This document shows, piece by piece, positions 1-7,102 of a stretch of 8,482 nucleotides of DNA. The notes under the pieces were generated by a model, which worked only from the letters and a program-made list of their open reading frames with translations, was not told the origin of the DNA and searched no databases. The number at the start of each line of letters is the position of its first letter. Position 1 is the first letter of the stretch. This DNA is from Acetobacterium sp. (GTDB lineage: Bacteria; Bacillota; Clostridia; Eubacteriales; Eubacteriaceae): assembly GCA_022013395.1 (NCBI GenBank), contig JAKLQL010000085.1, forward strand, positions 1 to 8,482. Direction: 5' to 3'. Both the position numbers and the translations under genes were made by a program.

Positions 1-25
1 AAACAACGTTTAAATTTGTCGATAT
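1..25 (+). promoter_or_regulatory. Possible sigma-D (flagellar) promoter, cut by window edge
   Basis: The octamer GTCGATAT at 18-25 matches 7 of 8 positions of the Bacillus sigma-D -10 element (GCCGATAT). The matching -35 element TAAA would sit at about 0-3. Bases 1-3 are AAA and the first base is outside the window, which would give a 14-nt spacer, within the known 14-16 range. Flagellar stator genes are typical sigma-D targets and motA starts 91 nt downstream. The assignment rests on one box and on context. No other gene is visible in 1-115. Confidence 0.35.
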
Positions 26-115
26 TAGTTATGTACTAAACACAAATAGCAATCATTGGTATGACGTCTTAGTCAAAAACAACTATTTTCATTTGCAATT
101 TAGGAGGATTTCTTT

Positions 116-934
116 TTGGATATATTTATCATCATTTTTTTTGTAGGCGGACTAGGTTCAATTATCACTGCCTTTATCATTGAAGGTGGCTCGCCACTCG
201 TCCTTTTGTCACCCACAGCGTTTATGATCGTTATAATCGGAACAATTGCGGCCACCGGGATGTCTTTTCCGTCGTCCGAAATTATGAAAGTACCCAAATT
301 GTTTAAGGTCGCTTTTACCAACAAGAAATACGATTTTCCCGGACTAATTGAAAATATGAAGGCCATGTCAAAAATAGCCAGAACCAAAGGGATTCTGAGT
401 CTCGAAAAAGAAGTGCTGGAAAACAACGAAATCGATGATTTTACCAAACGTGGTCTCCAGTTTATTCTTGACGGTCTTGATCCAGTCAAAACCCGAGAAG
501 CTCTCGAATCTGATCTTGATATGATTGAACACCGTCATCATGCTGGCGCGGCTATCTTTGAAGCGGCCGGCGGTTATGCGCCAACTTTAGGGATCATCGG
601 TACATGCTTGGGACTGATCAATGTATTGGGAAATTTAGCTGAACCAGATAAATTGGGTGAATCCATTGCCGTCGCCTTTATTGCAACACTTTACGGACTT
701 TCTACGGCCAACCTTTTCTATCTTCCCATTGGTACTAATTTAAAGAATAAGGGCAAAAAGGAAATGGTCTACAATTCGATGATCATTGAAGGGTTAATCC
801 TGATTCAAGAAGGTGCCAACCCTAATTTTGTTGAAGAAAAGCTGAAGGGCTATCTATCCATGAAGGAACTGGAAGGCGGCGGTCAAAAAGGCGAAGGTAA
901 GCCGGCTAAAGGTAAAGGGAAAAAAGGCAAATAA
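116..934 (+). CDS. motA: Flagellar motor stator protein MotA
   Basis: MotA forms, with MotB, the ion-conducting stator that drives flagellar rotation from the cytoplasmic membrane. The 272-residue length is close to Bacillus MotA. Four membrane segments are visible at about 2-22, 28-50, 150-172 and 183-206. The cytoplasmic loop carries R89 and E97 in the context ARTKGILSLE, matching E. coli R90 and E98, which contact FliG. P156 (in YAPTLGIIGT) and P204 match the functionally important prolines P173 and P222 of E. coli. The start is TTG at 116, chosen because AGGAGG at 102-107 lies 8 nt upstream and the first membrane helix begins at once. motB follows 26 nt downstream, so the two are almost certainly co-transcribed. 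An unusual feature is a Gly/Lys-rich tail from residue 254, with seven lysines in the last 15 residues. Confidence 0.96.
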   Translation: MDIFIIIFFVGGLGSIITAFIIEGGSPLVLLSPTAFMIVIIGTIAATGMSFPSSEIMKVPKLFKVAFTNKKYDFPGLIENMKAMSKIARTKGILSLEKEVLENNEIDDFTKRGLQFILDGLDPVKTREALESDLDMIEHRHHAGAAIFEAAGGYAPTLGIIGTCLGLINVLGNLAEPDKLGESIAVAFIATLYGLSTANLFYLPIGTNLKNKGKKEMVYNSMIIEGLILIQEGANPNFVEEKLKGYLSMKELEGGGQKGEGKPAKGKGKKGK

Positions 935-960
935 GTTCCGAAAAGGAGTTAACACAAACT

Positions 961-1701
961 ATGAAACGAAAACCAGAAGCCGAAAAGGACACCACTGAGC
1001 GATGGTTACTAAGCTACGCCGACTTCATCACGCTACTGATGATTTTCTTTGTCGTGATGTATGCGATGAGCGCTGTCGATGCCGATAAATATAAAGAATT
1101 ATCAAGTTCTTTAAACTCTGCACTGGCTGGTGATCAGCAGAAAGTTGATGGTGGCGATCAAGGTAGTCCTGTAGAAGATGTCAAAATGAATGAAGTCAAA
1201 CCCACAGACGGAAATGTAACCGAACAAGACCTGGAAAAAATCGTTGAACAGGTTCAATCACTGATTAATGAAAAAGGTCTGCAAAACCAAGTAACCGTTA
1301 ATCTCGGTGATATCGGCATCTGGATCACCTTTAAAGATTATGTCCTCTTCGATTCGGGAAGTCCGGCTGTTAAGCCGGAAACAGTGAACACTTTGGTTGA
1401 ACTGGGAAATATTTTAAAAGTTGTCGATAACTACGTTCGAATTGAAGGCTATACCGACAATGTCCCGATAAACAACAGTATGTATAGTAATAACTGGGAT
1501 TTATCGGTTATGCGTGCCTCAAAGGTACTGGAGATCATCGTGTCCCGATCAGGTTTCCCGGCTGATAAAATCAGTGCCGTGGGATATGGCGAATATCGGC
1601 CCGTTGCTCCCAATGACACTGACGAAGGGAAAGCCAAAAATCGTCGCGTTGATATTGTCATCTTAAGAACCGATTTCAATGCTACCGAAAAATCACAATA
1701 G
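961..1701 (+). CDS. motB: Flagellar motor stator protein MotB (OmpA-like domain)
   Basis: MotB anchors the stator to peptidoglycan and supplies the ion-binding aspartate. The 246-residue protein has a short basic cytoplasmic N-terminus and a single membrane helix at about 16-36 carrying D21 in SYADF, the equivalent of the essential E. coli D32. A polar linker (about 40-110) includes the plug region. An OmpA-type peptidoglycan-binding domain covers about 120-236, with GYTDN at 163-167, NWDLS through R185, and KNRRVDI at 226-232. The ATG at 961 is preceded by AAAAGGAG at 941-948, a slightly long 12-nt spacing. The ion is not obvious: YADF resembles proton-type MotB, while TLLMIFFV resembles the TLL(M/I)xFFV pattern of sodium-type PomB/MotS. 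It is the last gene before a strong hairpin, so motA-motB ends a transcription unit. Confidence 0.96.
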   Translation: MKRKPEAEKDTTERWLLSYADFITLLMIFFVVMYAMSAVDADKYKELSSSLNSALAGDQQKVDGGDQGSPVEDVKMNEVKPTDGNVTEQDLEKIVEQVQSLINEKGLQNQVTVNLGDIGIWITFKDYVLFDSGSPAVKPETVNTLVELGNILKVVDNYVRIEGYTDNVPINNSMYSNNWDLSVMRASKVLEIIVSRSGFPADKISAVGYGEYRPVAPNDTDEGKAKNRRVDIVILRTDFNATEKSQ

Positions 1702-1730
1702 AAAAACGTCTCAATAAAAAATCAAAATTA

Positions 1731-1763
1731 TGCCCGCACGACAGTCAATCTGTCATGCGGGCA
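1731..1763 (+). terminator. Hairpin terminator after motB
   Basis: An 8-bp stem TGCCCGCA/TGCGGGCA (1731-1738 with 1756-1763) continues, after one C/A mismatch, into a 5-bp stem GACAG/CTGTC closed by a TCAAT loop. The hairpin starts 29 nt after the motB stop. The downstream T content on the plus strand is weak (TATCTTGTCT). The upstream side is A-rich, so a better U-tract would form on the minus strand. It probably ends motAB transcription and may block antisense reading. Confidence 0.7.
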
Positions 1764-1817
1764 TATCTTGTCTATAACAGCAAACGCTGCTAACTACTAT
1801 AAAATCACAGTCATTCA

Positions 1818-1838
1818 TGTTGTAATTTTATTGCAACA
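1818..1838. promoter_or_regulatory. Operator-like inverted repeat over the pot -35 box
   Basis: The arms TGTTGTAA (1818-1825) and TTGCAACA (1831-1838) are inverted repeats matching at 7 of 8 positions around a 5-nt TTTTA spacer, a 21-bp dyad. The right arm contains the TTGCAA -35 hexamer of the pot promoter, so a dimeric regulator bound here would compete with RNA polymerase. I cannot name the regulator family from the sequence. Confidence 0.4.
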
Positions 1839-1859
1839 CAGACAATTCCATGATAGAAT
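1831..1859 (+). promoter_or_regulatory. Sigma-A type promoter of the pot operon
   Basis: TTGCAA at 1831-1836 and TAGAAT at 1854-1859 are separated by exactly 17 nt. Each matches four or five of six positions of the TTGACA/TATAAT consensus. Transcription would start near 1866, leaving a leader of about 100 nt before potA. This is the only good sigma-A match I see between the motB hairpin and potA. Confidence 0.65.
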
Positions 1860-1894
1860 AAAAGACACGATACAAGCAACGAATCGCTTAATTA

Positions 1895-1921
1895 CCCTGG
1901 GGAAAGCCTGGGGATTTTTTT
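1895..1921 (+). terminator. Candidate attenuator in the pot leader
   Basis: Bases 1895-1901 (CCCTGGG) can pair with 1907-1913 (CCTGGGG) in a 7-bp stem with two central G-U pairs and a GAAAG loop. One A and seven T residues (1915-1921) follow, the arrangement of an intrinsic terminator. It lies between the promoter and the potA start, so it would truncate the transcript at about 55 nt unless something prevents it. AAGCAA at 1874-1879 could pair with TTGCTT at 1920-1925, capturing the end of the U-tract. I recognise no known riboswitch class. The stem also arises from a direct repeat of CCTGGGGA (1896-1903 and 1907-1914). Confidence 0.45.
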
Positions 1922-1950
1922 GCTTAAATTTATCAACTTGATAAAGCTTC

Positions 1951-1968
1951 GGAGGATTTATGAATTGA
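1951..1968 (+). promoter_or_regulatory. potA ribosome binding site and TTG start
   Basis: GGAGG at 1951-1955 lies 9 nt before TTG at 1965, the start chosen for potA. An ATG at 1960 is out of frame and reads ATG-AAT-TGA, so it encodes only two residues. Its TGA (1966-1968) overlaps the TTG start, and it lies only 4 nt from GGAGG, too close for efficient initiation. Confidence 0.7.
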
Positions 1969-3032
1969 AAAAAAATACAGCTGAAAAAATAATTCAAGTC
2001 AACAATTTAGTTAAATTCTATGGGGATAAAAAAATTATCGATGAAATCAATTTTCATATTCGCCCTAACGAATTCTTAACCATTCTTGGCCCCAGCGGAT
2101 GTGGGAAAACAACCCTTTTACGGATGATTGGCGGCTTTGAAACCCCAGATGGCGGCGATATTCTTTTTGAAGGAAAGTCACTGGTCAATGTACCAGCTAA
2201 CAAGCGTCCCATTAACACAGTCTTTCAAAAGTATGCGCTGTTCCCCCATTTGAATGTCTATGATAACGTCGCCTTTGGTCTAAAAATTCAAAAAAAGCCA
2301 AAGGAAGAAATAGAAACCATGGTTCAGGAAATGCTACGAATGGTCAATTTACAAGGCCATGAACAGCGGGATGTCAATTCCTTAAGCGGCGGCGAGCAGC
2401 AACGGGTGGCTATTGCCCGAGCTCTGGTCAATCATCCCCAGGTACTGCTGCTGGACGAACCTCTGGGCGCTCTGGATCTCAAGCTTCGTAAAAATATGCA
2501 GCTTGAGCTGAAAAACCTCCAGAAAAAAACTGGGATCACTTTTATTTATGTTACCCACGATCAGGAAGAAGCCATGACCATGTCCGACACCATTATCATC
2601 ATGAACCAGGGCCGGATACAACAAATCGGATCCCCGGTAGATATTTACAACGAACCACGCAACGCCTTTGCTGCGGATTTTATCGGGGAAAGCAACATTC
2701 TCGATTCGATTATGTTAAAAGATTGCCTGGTCAAGATTCAGGGCGTCGATTTTAAATGTGTGGACAAGGGCTTCAGTGAAAATGAAAATGTCCTCACGGT
2801 TATTCGTCCGGAAGATATCGAAATCGCCAAGCCTGGCGACGGTCTGTTGGATGGTGTCATTGAATCGGTCACCTTCCTCGGTATGCACTATGAAATTTTG
2901 ATGAAATGTGGCAACATCCACTGGCTGATTCACACCACCCGGGAGTTTTTCCCCAGCGACGCGATCAGTATTTGGGTCGATCCCAACAATATCCATATCA
3001 TGAAAAAGGAATCGGACCATGAAGACATTTAA
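1965..3032 (+). CDS. potA: Spermidine/putrescine ABC transporter ATPase PotA
   Basis: PotA is the cytoplasmic ATPase powering polyamine import through PotBC. With the TTG start at 1965 the protein is 355 residues, normal for PotA. An upstream in-frame TTG at 1920 lies within the T-run of the leader hairpin and has no ribosome binding site, so I reject it. The nucleotide-binding domain has Walker A GPSGCGKTT (42-50), Q-loop Q88, signature LSGGEQQR (140-147), Walker B VLLLDEP (160-166), D-loop GALD (168-171) and switch histidine H198. The region after about 235 is the C-terminal TOBE-type regulatory domain typical of PotA, with VIRPEDIEIA visible. The end overlaps potB by 14 nt, so translation is probably coupled. 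The complete set of catalytic motifs indicates an active ATPase. Confidence 0.95.
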   Translation: MKKNTAEKIIQVNNLVKFYGDKKIIDEINFHIRPNEFLTILGPSGCGKTTLLRMIGGFETPDGGDILFEGKSLVNVPANKRPINTVFQKYALFPHLNVYDNVAFGLKIQKKPKEEIETMVQEMLRMVNLQGHEQRDVNSLSGGEQQRVAIARALVNHPQVLLLDEPLGALDLKLRKNMQLELKNLQKKTGITFIYVTHDQEEAMTMSDTIIIMNQGRIQQIGSPVDIYNEPRNAFAADFIGESNILDSIMLKDCLVKIQGVDFKCVDKGFSENENVLTVIRPEDIEIAKPGDGLLDGVIESVTFLGMHYEILMKCGNIHWLIHTTREFFPSDAISIWVDPNNIHIMKKESDHEDI

Positions 3033-3864
3033 GGAGTACATCGCTTATCCCTATGGTCTGTGGATGATCATTTTTATTGCGGTTCCGCTGCTGGTGGTGA
3101 TCTGGTTCAGCTTTTTATCCAACCCCGATTTTAAAATAGGCGAATACACCTTTACGCTGGATAATTACAAGGAATTTCTCGATCCGGTTTATCTGGAACT
3201 TTTGTATCGTTCCTTTGTATATGCGGTAATTGCGACCCTGATTTCTTTTATGATTGCCTACCCGTTAGGCAATCTGATTGTTTCATTGCCGGAACACCGC
3301 CAAAATCTGATGATCGTTTTGATGATCCTACCGATGTGGGTGAACTTTCTTTTGAGAACCTATGCCTGGATGGTGCTGCTCAGTGGCAGTGGTTTAGTGG
3401 TAAAATTTCTGAGTTTATTGGGTTTTACCGATGCAACCTTACTCTATACCCAATCGGCAGTTATTCTGGGAATGGTTTATAACTTTTTCCCCTATATGCT
3501 GCTGCCGATTTACACCTCACTTAAAAAAATCGATCCAGATTTATTGCGAGCCGCTACCGATCTGGGGGCCAACCATTTTCAAATGTTTGTGAAAGTCAAA
3601 TTTCCACTCAGTTTGCCGGGAATTGTCTCGGGATGTATGATGGTCTTTATGCCGGCGGTGAGTACCTTTGTTATTTCCAACCTCTTAGGTGGTGGAAAAT
3701 ACATGCTGATCGGAAACCTCATTGAGCAGCAATTCTTAACCGCCAATAACTGGAATTTTGGATCCGCCATTTCGATGGTGCTGATGACGATTATTTTTCT
3801 GGTTCTGGGTATTGCCCGTTTAATCGCCGGAAAGGAAATTGATACCGGAGGCCAAATTTTATGA
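3019..3864 (+). CDS. potB: Spermidine/putrescine ABC transporter permease PotB
   Basis: PotB is one of two inner-membrane permease subunits that form the polyamine channel. The 281 residues contain about six membrane segments, near 12-34, 62-90, 97-121, 140-165, 200-222 and 247-270. The EAA loop that docks onto PotA lies near 173-200, with the core AATDLGA at 178-184 followed by a conserved FPLSLPGIVSG stretch. The ATG at 3019 overlaps the end of potA and has AAGGA at 3006-3010, 8 nt upstream. The end overlaps potC by the ATGA arrangement. The assignment to PotB rather than PotC follows from length, gene order and the longer N-terminus. Overlaps on both sides support tight translational coupling and fixed subunit stoichiometry. 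Confidence 0.94.
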   Translation: MKTFKEYIAYPYGLWMIIFIAVPLLVVIWFSFLSNPDFKIGEYTFTLDNYKEFLDPVYLELLYRSFVYAVIATLISFMIAYPLGNLIVSLPEHRQNLMIVLMILPMWVNFLLRTYAWMVLLSGSGLVVKFLSLLGFTDATLLYTQSAVILGMVYNFFPYMLLPIYTSLKKIDPDLLRAATDLGANHFQMFVKVKFPLSLPGIVSGCMMVFMPAVSTFVISNLLGGGKYMLIGNLIEQQFLTANNWNFGSAISMVLMTIIFLVLGIARLIAGKEIDTGGQIL

Positions 3865-4637
3865 GAAAGTTGTTTAAGAATCTCGCCTTTGGTTTCATTT
3901 TGCTGTTTTTGTACGCGCCTATTTTTGTCCTGATTATTTATTCTTTTAATGATTCAAAAATTATGGGTTCCTGGTCCGGTTTTACCTTTAAATGGTACGT
4001 TATGCTTTTTCAGGATCGTTATATTCTGCAAGCGCTGTACTATACCATTATCATTGCCGTGGTGGCCACCGCCGTCTCCACTTTTGTCGGCACCCTATCC
4101 GCTTTGGGTATTTATCAAATGCGTTCCCGACTCAAAAAACCCTATCTGTTGATGAATAATATTCCCGTACTGGTGCCAGATATTGTCATGGGTATCACCC
4201 TGATGTCCTTGTTTATTTTTACCGGCATAAAAATGGGACTAACCACCGTCATTATTGCCCACATCACCTTCTGTATTCCCTATGTGATTTTATCCGTCAT
4301 GCCCCGGTTCAGTCGGTTACCTGAAAATATCTTTGATGCTGCCCTTGATTTGGGGGCCACCCCCAGGTATGCTTTCTGGAAGATCCTTTTTCCAGAAATT
4401 CTGCCAGGTGTCACCTCTGGCGCATTGATCGCCTTTACCCTGTCCATTGATGATTTTGTAATCAGTTTTTTTACCACCGGCAATGGGGTGAGCAACTTAT
4501 CGATCACTATTTATTCCATGGCCAAAGCCGGTATTAATCCCAAAATTAATGCCCTATCCACCATTATGTTTGGCAGCATCATGCTTTTATTGATTATCAT
4601 CAATTTCCGCAGCGAAAAAGGACTCAAACAAATTTAA
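3861..4637 (+). CDS. potC: Spermidine/putrescine ABC transporter permease PotC
   Basis: PotC is the second permease subunit. It is 258 residues long, as expected for the family, with six predicted membrane segments beginning with a signal-anchor-like helix at about 7-28. The EAA loop contains DAALDLGA at 159-166, followed by FPEILPGVTSG, and would contact PotA. The motif FSIDDFVISFF-like near the fifth helix (here LSIDDFVISFF) is characteristic of PotC proteins. The start overlaps the potB stop in an ATGA tetranucleotide, with GGAGG at 3847-3851, 9 nt upstream. A 41-nt A/T-rich gap separates it from potD, which has its own strong ribosome binding site. Confidence 0.95.
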   Translation: MRKLFKNLAFGFILLFLYAPIFVLIIYSFNDSKIMGSWSGFTFKWYVMLFQDRYILQALYYTIIIAVVATAVSTFVGTLSALGIYQMRSRLKKPYLLMNNIPVLVPDIVMGITLMSLFIFTGIKMGLTTVIIAHITFCIPYVILSVMPRFSRLPENIFDAALDLGATPRYAFWKILFPEILPGVTSGALIAFTLSIDDFVISFFTTGNGVSNLSITIYSMAKAGINPKINALSTIMFGSIMLLLIIINFRSEKGLKQI

Positions 4638-4678
4638 AAGTTATTTAATCGACTAAAAAAATTAAAAAGGAGAATGGA

Positions 4679-5719
4679 ATGAAAAAAATCTTACTAATCT
4701 TAGCTGTTCTGTGCCTGCCGCTGATGCTTGGTGGCTGTGCATCGGATGACCGGGCGGTGCTTAATGTTTACAATTGGGGCGATTATATGGATCCCGCGAT
4801 TATTGCCCAGTTTGAAAAAGAATATAACTGTCGGGTCAATTATGAAACCTATACCTCCAATGAAGATATGTATGTCAAGGTTAAAAATTCATCAGATACC
4901 TATGATGTTTTAGTTCCATCCGATTACATGATTGAGCGCCTCATTAAAGAAGATATGTTACGCCCGATTAATAAAGAAACTATCACCAACCTTGCCAATA
5001 TTGACAGCACTGCCTTAAACCTGCCCTTTGATCCCGGCAATCAATATTCGATTCCCTATTTCTATGGGGTATTAGGGATCATTTATAACACCGATCTGGT
5101 GACCGACCCGGTCGATAGCTGGAATATTTTATGGAATGATAAATATGCTTCCAAAATTTTAATGTATGACAGTATCCGGGACAGCATGGGTGTTTCCCTT
5201 TCCCGACTTGGCTTTTCCATGAACGAAACCAATGAAGCCAATATCAACGCCGCCCGGGACGCCCTCATTGCCCAAAAGCCCCTGGTAATGGCATATGTTA
5301 CAGACAATGTCAAAAACCTGATGGCAACCAAAGATGCTGCCATGGCAGTGGTCTACTCCGGGGACGCATCGATTATTATGAGTGATAGTGACTCCCTTGC
5401 TTTTGCCATTCCCAAAGAAGGGTCCAATGCTTTTTGCGATAATTTTGTTATTCCCAAGAATGCACAGAACCCGGAATTGGCAGAGAAATTCATCAATTAT
5501 ATGCTAACACCAGAAGTAGCCGCCAAAAATGTTGAATACGTCGGTTACTCGACCCCTGTTACCCAAGCAATTGGCTTACTTGACGAAAGCTGGCAAAAAA
5601 ACTCAGCCTTTAACATCAGTAAAGAAGATCTGGCCCGCTGTGAAATTTTTAAAGATTTGCCCAGTGATATTCTCGAAATTTACAACCGTGCCTGGACTGA
5701 AGTAAATGTTTCAAAATAA
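4679..5719 (+). CDS. potD: Spermidine/putrescine-binding lipoprotein PotD
   Basis: PotD captures polyamines outside the membrane and delivers them to PotBC. The 346-residue protein begins with a lipoprotein signal peptide ending in the lipobox LGGC, with the lipidated cysteine at C20, so it is membrane-tethered as expected in a Gram-positive. The mature part shows the PotD pattern VYNWGDYMDP, a SNEDMYVKVK segment, DVLVPSDYM, and IRDSMGVSLSRLGFS. From memory of E. coli PotD, the ligand tryptophans W229 and W255 align with Y226 and F252, and D257 with D254. E171 aligns with an aspartate. The ATG at 4679 follows AAAGGAG at 4666-4672 by 6 nt. The separate ribosome binding site fits the need for excess binding protein. 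The precise polyamine preference cannot be read from sequence. Confidence 0.95.
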   Translation: MKKILLILAVLCLPLMLGGCASDDRAVLNVYNWGDYMDPAIIAQFEKEYNCRVNYETYTSNEDMYVKVKNSSDTYDVLVPSDYMIERLIKEDMLRPINKETITNLANIDSTALNLPFDPGNQYSIPYFYGVLGIIYNTDLVTDPVDSWNILWNDKYASKILMYDSIRDSMGVSLSRLGFSMNETNEANINAARDALIAQKPLVMAYVTDNVKNLMATKDAAMAVVYSGDASIIMSDSDSLAFAIPKEGSNAFCDNFVIPKNAQNPELAEKFINYMLTPEVAAKNVEYVGYSTPVTQAIGLLDESWQKNSAFNISKEDLARCEIFKDLPSDILEIYNRAWTEVNVSK

Positions 5720-5723
5720 ACCT

Positions 5724-5754
5724 AAAAAAGCAAGACTTAGCGTCTTGTTTTTTT
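5724..5754. terminator. Bidirectional terminator between potD and the antiporter gene
   Basis: The stem CAAGAC/GTCTTG (5731-5736 with 5742-5747) has a TTAGC loop. It is flanked by six A residues (5724-5729) on the left and seven T residues (5748-5754) on the right, so it can terminate transcription in both directions. It begins 4 nt after the potD stop and lies 37 nt beyond the end of the convergent antiporter gene. Confidence 0.85.
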
Positions 5755-5791
5755 AATTTCAATTTTTATTCTCATTTTTACCACAACTCTG

Positions 5792-7087
5792 CTACTTTAA
5801 TTTCTGATAGGCTTTTCCCACGGTCAGTCCCTGGACGACAGTGGTGAAAAATACAATGGCGTAGGTAGCAATCAGAAAGACATTATAGGTTGCCGATGAC
5901 AAAGAAGTCCCGGTTCCCATGACTAATGCCAGACAAAGCCCACCTTTGAGACCGGCCCAGGTGAAAAAAATGGTAAAGCGTGATTTTGTCATCTCCAGCG
6001 GCAGCCTTTTTTCAAAGACAACGTTCCCGAAGACCCCCGCGGCTCGGGAAATCATGTTGATGAGAATCGCCCCCACCACAATCCCCAAAATACCAGCAGT
6101 CGTGAAACCTGCCAAGCTTCTGAGATCCACAAATAAAAGGCCCACCAGCAGAAATAGGATACCATTCAAGAGGTTGTCGATCACGCTCCAGAAGGCGTAA
6201 AATAAATCGTGGACTTCCCTGGTTTCCTGATCCAGGCCTTTTTTTTGCTGTCTGGCAATTCCGGTCGCATAAAAGAGTCCGCAGATGACTGCCGCAATTG
6301 GTCCCGAAAATTCAAGATGCTCACAAATCAGATAAGCTAACATCACCGTTAAAATACTGGTTAACACTTTGATATAACGATTTTGAGTATATTTGAAAAT
6401 CTGAAACAACAAAAAAGATACAATTAAACCAACACCGATGGCACCTAGTATGTCGGTGGTCAATCCCCAGACAAATCCGCCCAGCGAAAGATCCTCGGCG
6501 GTCTGTTCTAAAATGCTCATCAGGGTGGCAAAAATGGCTACTGCCACGCCATCATTAAACAGTGATTCGCCTTCAATAATCAGCGACAGTCGATGGGGCA
6601 ATCCCACTTTGCTGAGGATACTCATGGCCGAAATAGGATCCGAAGGAGCTACAATGGAACCCAAAATGAGGGCTTACAAAAAACTCATCTTCAATTGGAA
6701 TAAATAACCCAATCCATAGAAAAGTACCCCATAAACCAGAATCGACAGCATTGTTCCTAATATCGCCATTCTTCCGATCAGAAATTTATCCTCATTAAAA
6801 TCACTGAATTTGATCCGGGATGCTCCGCTGAATAACATAAAACACAAAACTCCATGAATCAGAAAATCATTGAAATTGAATTGCTTAAACAGATTCAATA
6901 TTTCGGTGGGAATGGTGATGACATTCAATTTTTGAATCAAAATCAGAATTAGCGAAAATCCCAAGCCAAACACAACCAACCCAATTTCATAAGGAAGTTT
7001 CACTGTTTTTTCATTAACAAAGCTTAAAACCACCACCAGGAACAGGATTACCGTAAATAGAATCAGCAGTTCATTAAAATTAAACAT
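5792..7087 (-). pseudogene. CPA1-family cation:proton antiporter, interrupted by an in-frame stop
   Basis: Read as one frame this gene would encode about 431 residues of a Na+/H+ (or K+/H+) antiporter of the NhaP/CPA1 type, a roughly 12-helix inner-membrane protein that exchanges protons for cations. A TAA at codon 138 (6674-6676) splits it into a 137-residue N-terminal part and a C-terminal part in the same frame. Both halves keep family hallmarks. The second has APSDP with D150 in the ion-binding position, GESLFNDG with N178 and D179, WAGLKGG at 377-383, and the terminal VVQGLT. No frameshift or second stop is present, so the lesion is a single substitution, either recent or a sequencing error. 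The first possible restart, TTG at 6664, has no ribosome binding site and would lose four or more helices. The ATG at 7087 lies 15 nt after the SHOCT gene stop with only a weak ribosome binding site (GGA), suggesting coupling to that operon. Confidence 0.85.
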
Positions 7088-7102
7088 GAACGTGAATTCC
7101 GT

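Noticed and set aside
100..489. Antisense open frame opposite motA, and similar long frames opposite or inside motB, pot and antiporter genes
   Set aside because: They lack ribosome binding sites and family resemblance and lie entirely within well-supported genes in other frames.
1778..1792. Small CAGC/GCTG hairpin after the motB terminator
   Set aside because: The stem is only about 4 bp with no T-run and is likely chance.
1866..1950. Known riboswitch or T-box in the pot leader
   Set aside because: The leader is short (about 100 nt) and I find no conserved core of any riboswitch or T-box class, only a terminator-like hairpin.
1920..1964. N-terminal extension of PotA from TTG 1920
   Set aside because: The codon lies in the T-run of the leader hairpin with no ribosome binding site. 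GGAGG at 1951-1955 fits TTG 1965, and family members start near there.
5792..6664. Independent 290-residue membrane protein starting at TTG 6664
   Set aside because: There is no ribosome binding site, the frame is continuous with the upstream half apart from one TAA, and it lacks the N-terminal helices of the antiporter family.
6674..6676. Recoding of the internal antiporter stop as pyrrolysine or selenocysteine
   Set aside because: The codon is TAA. Pyrrolysine uses TAG and selenocysteine uses TGA, so neither mechanism applies, and no such residue is expected at this position of the family.
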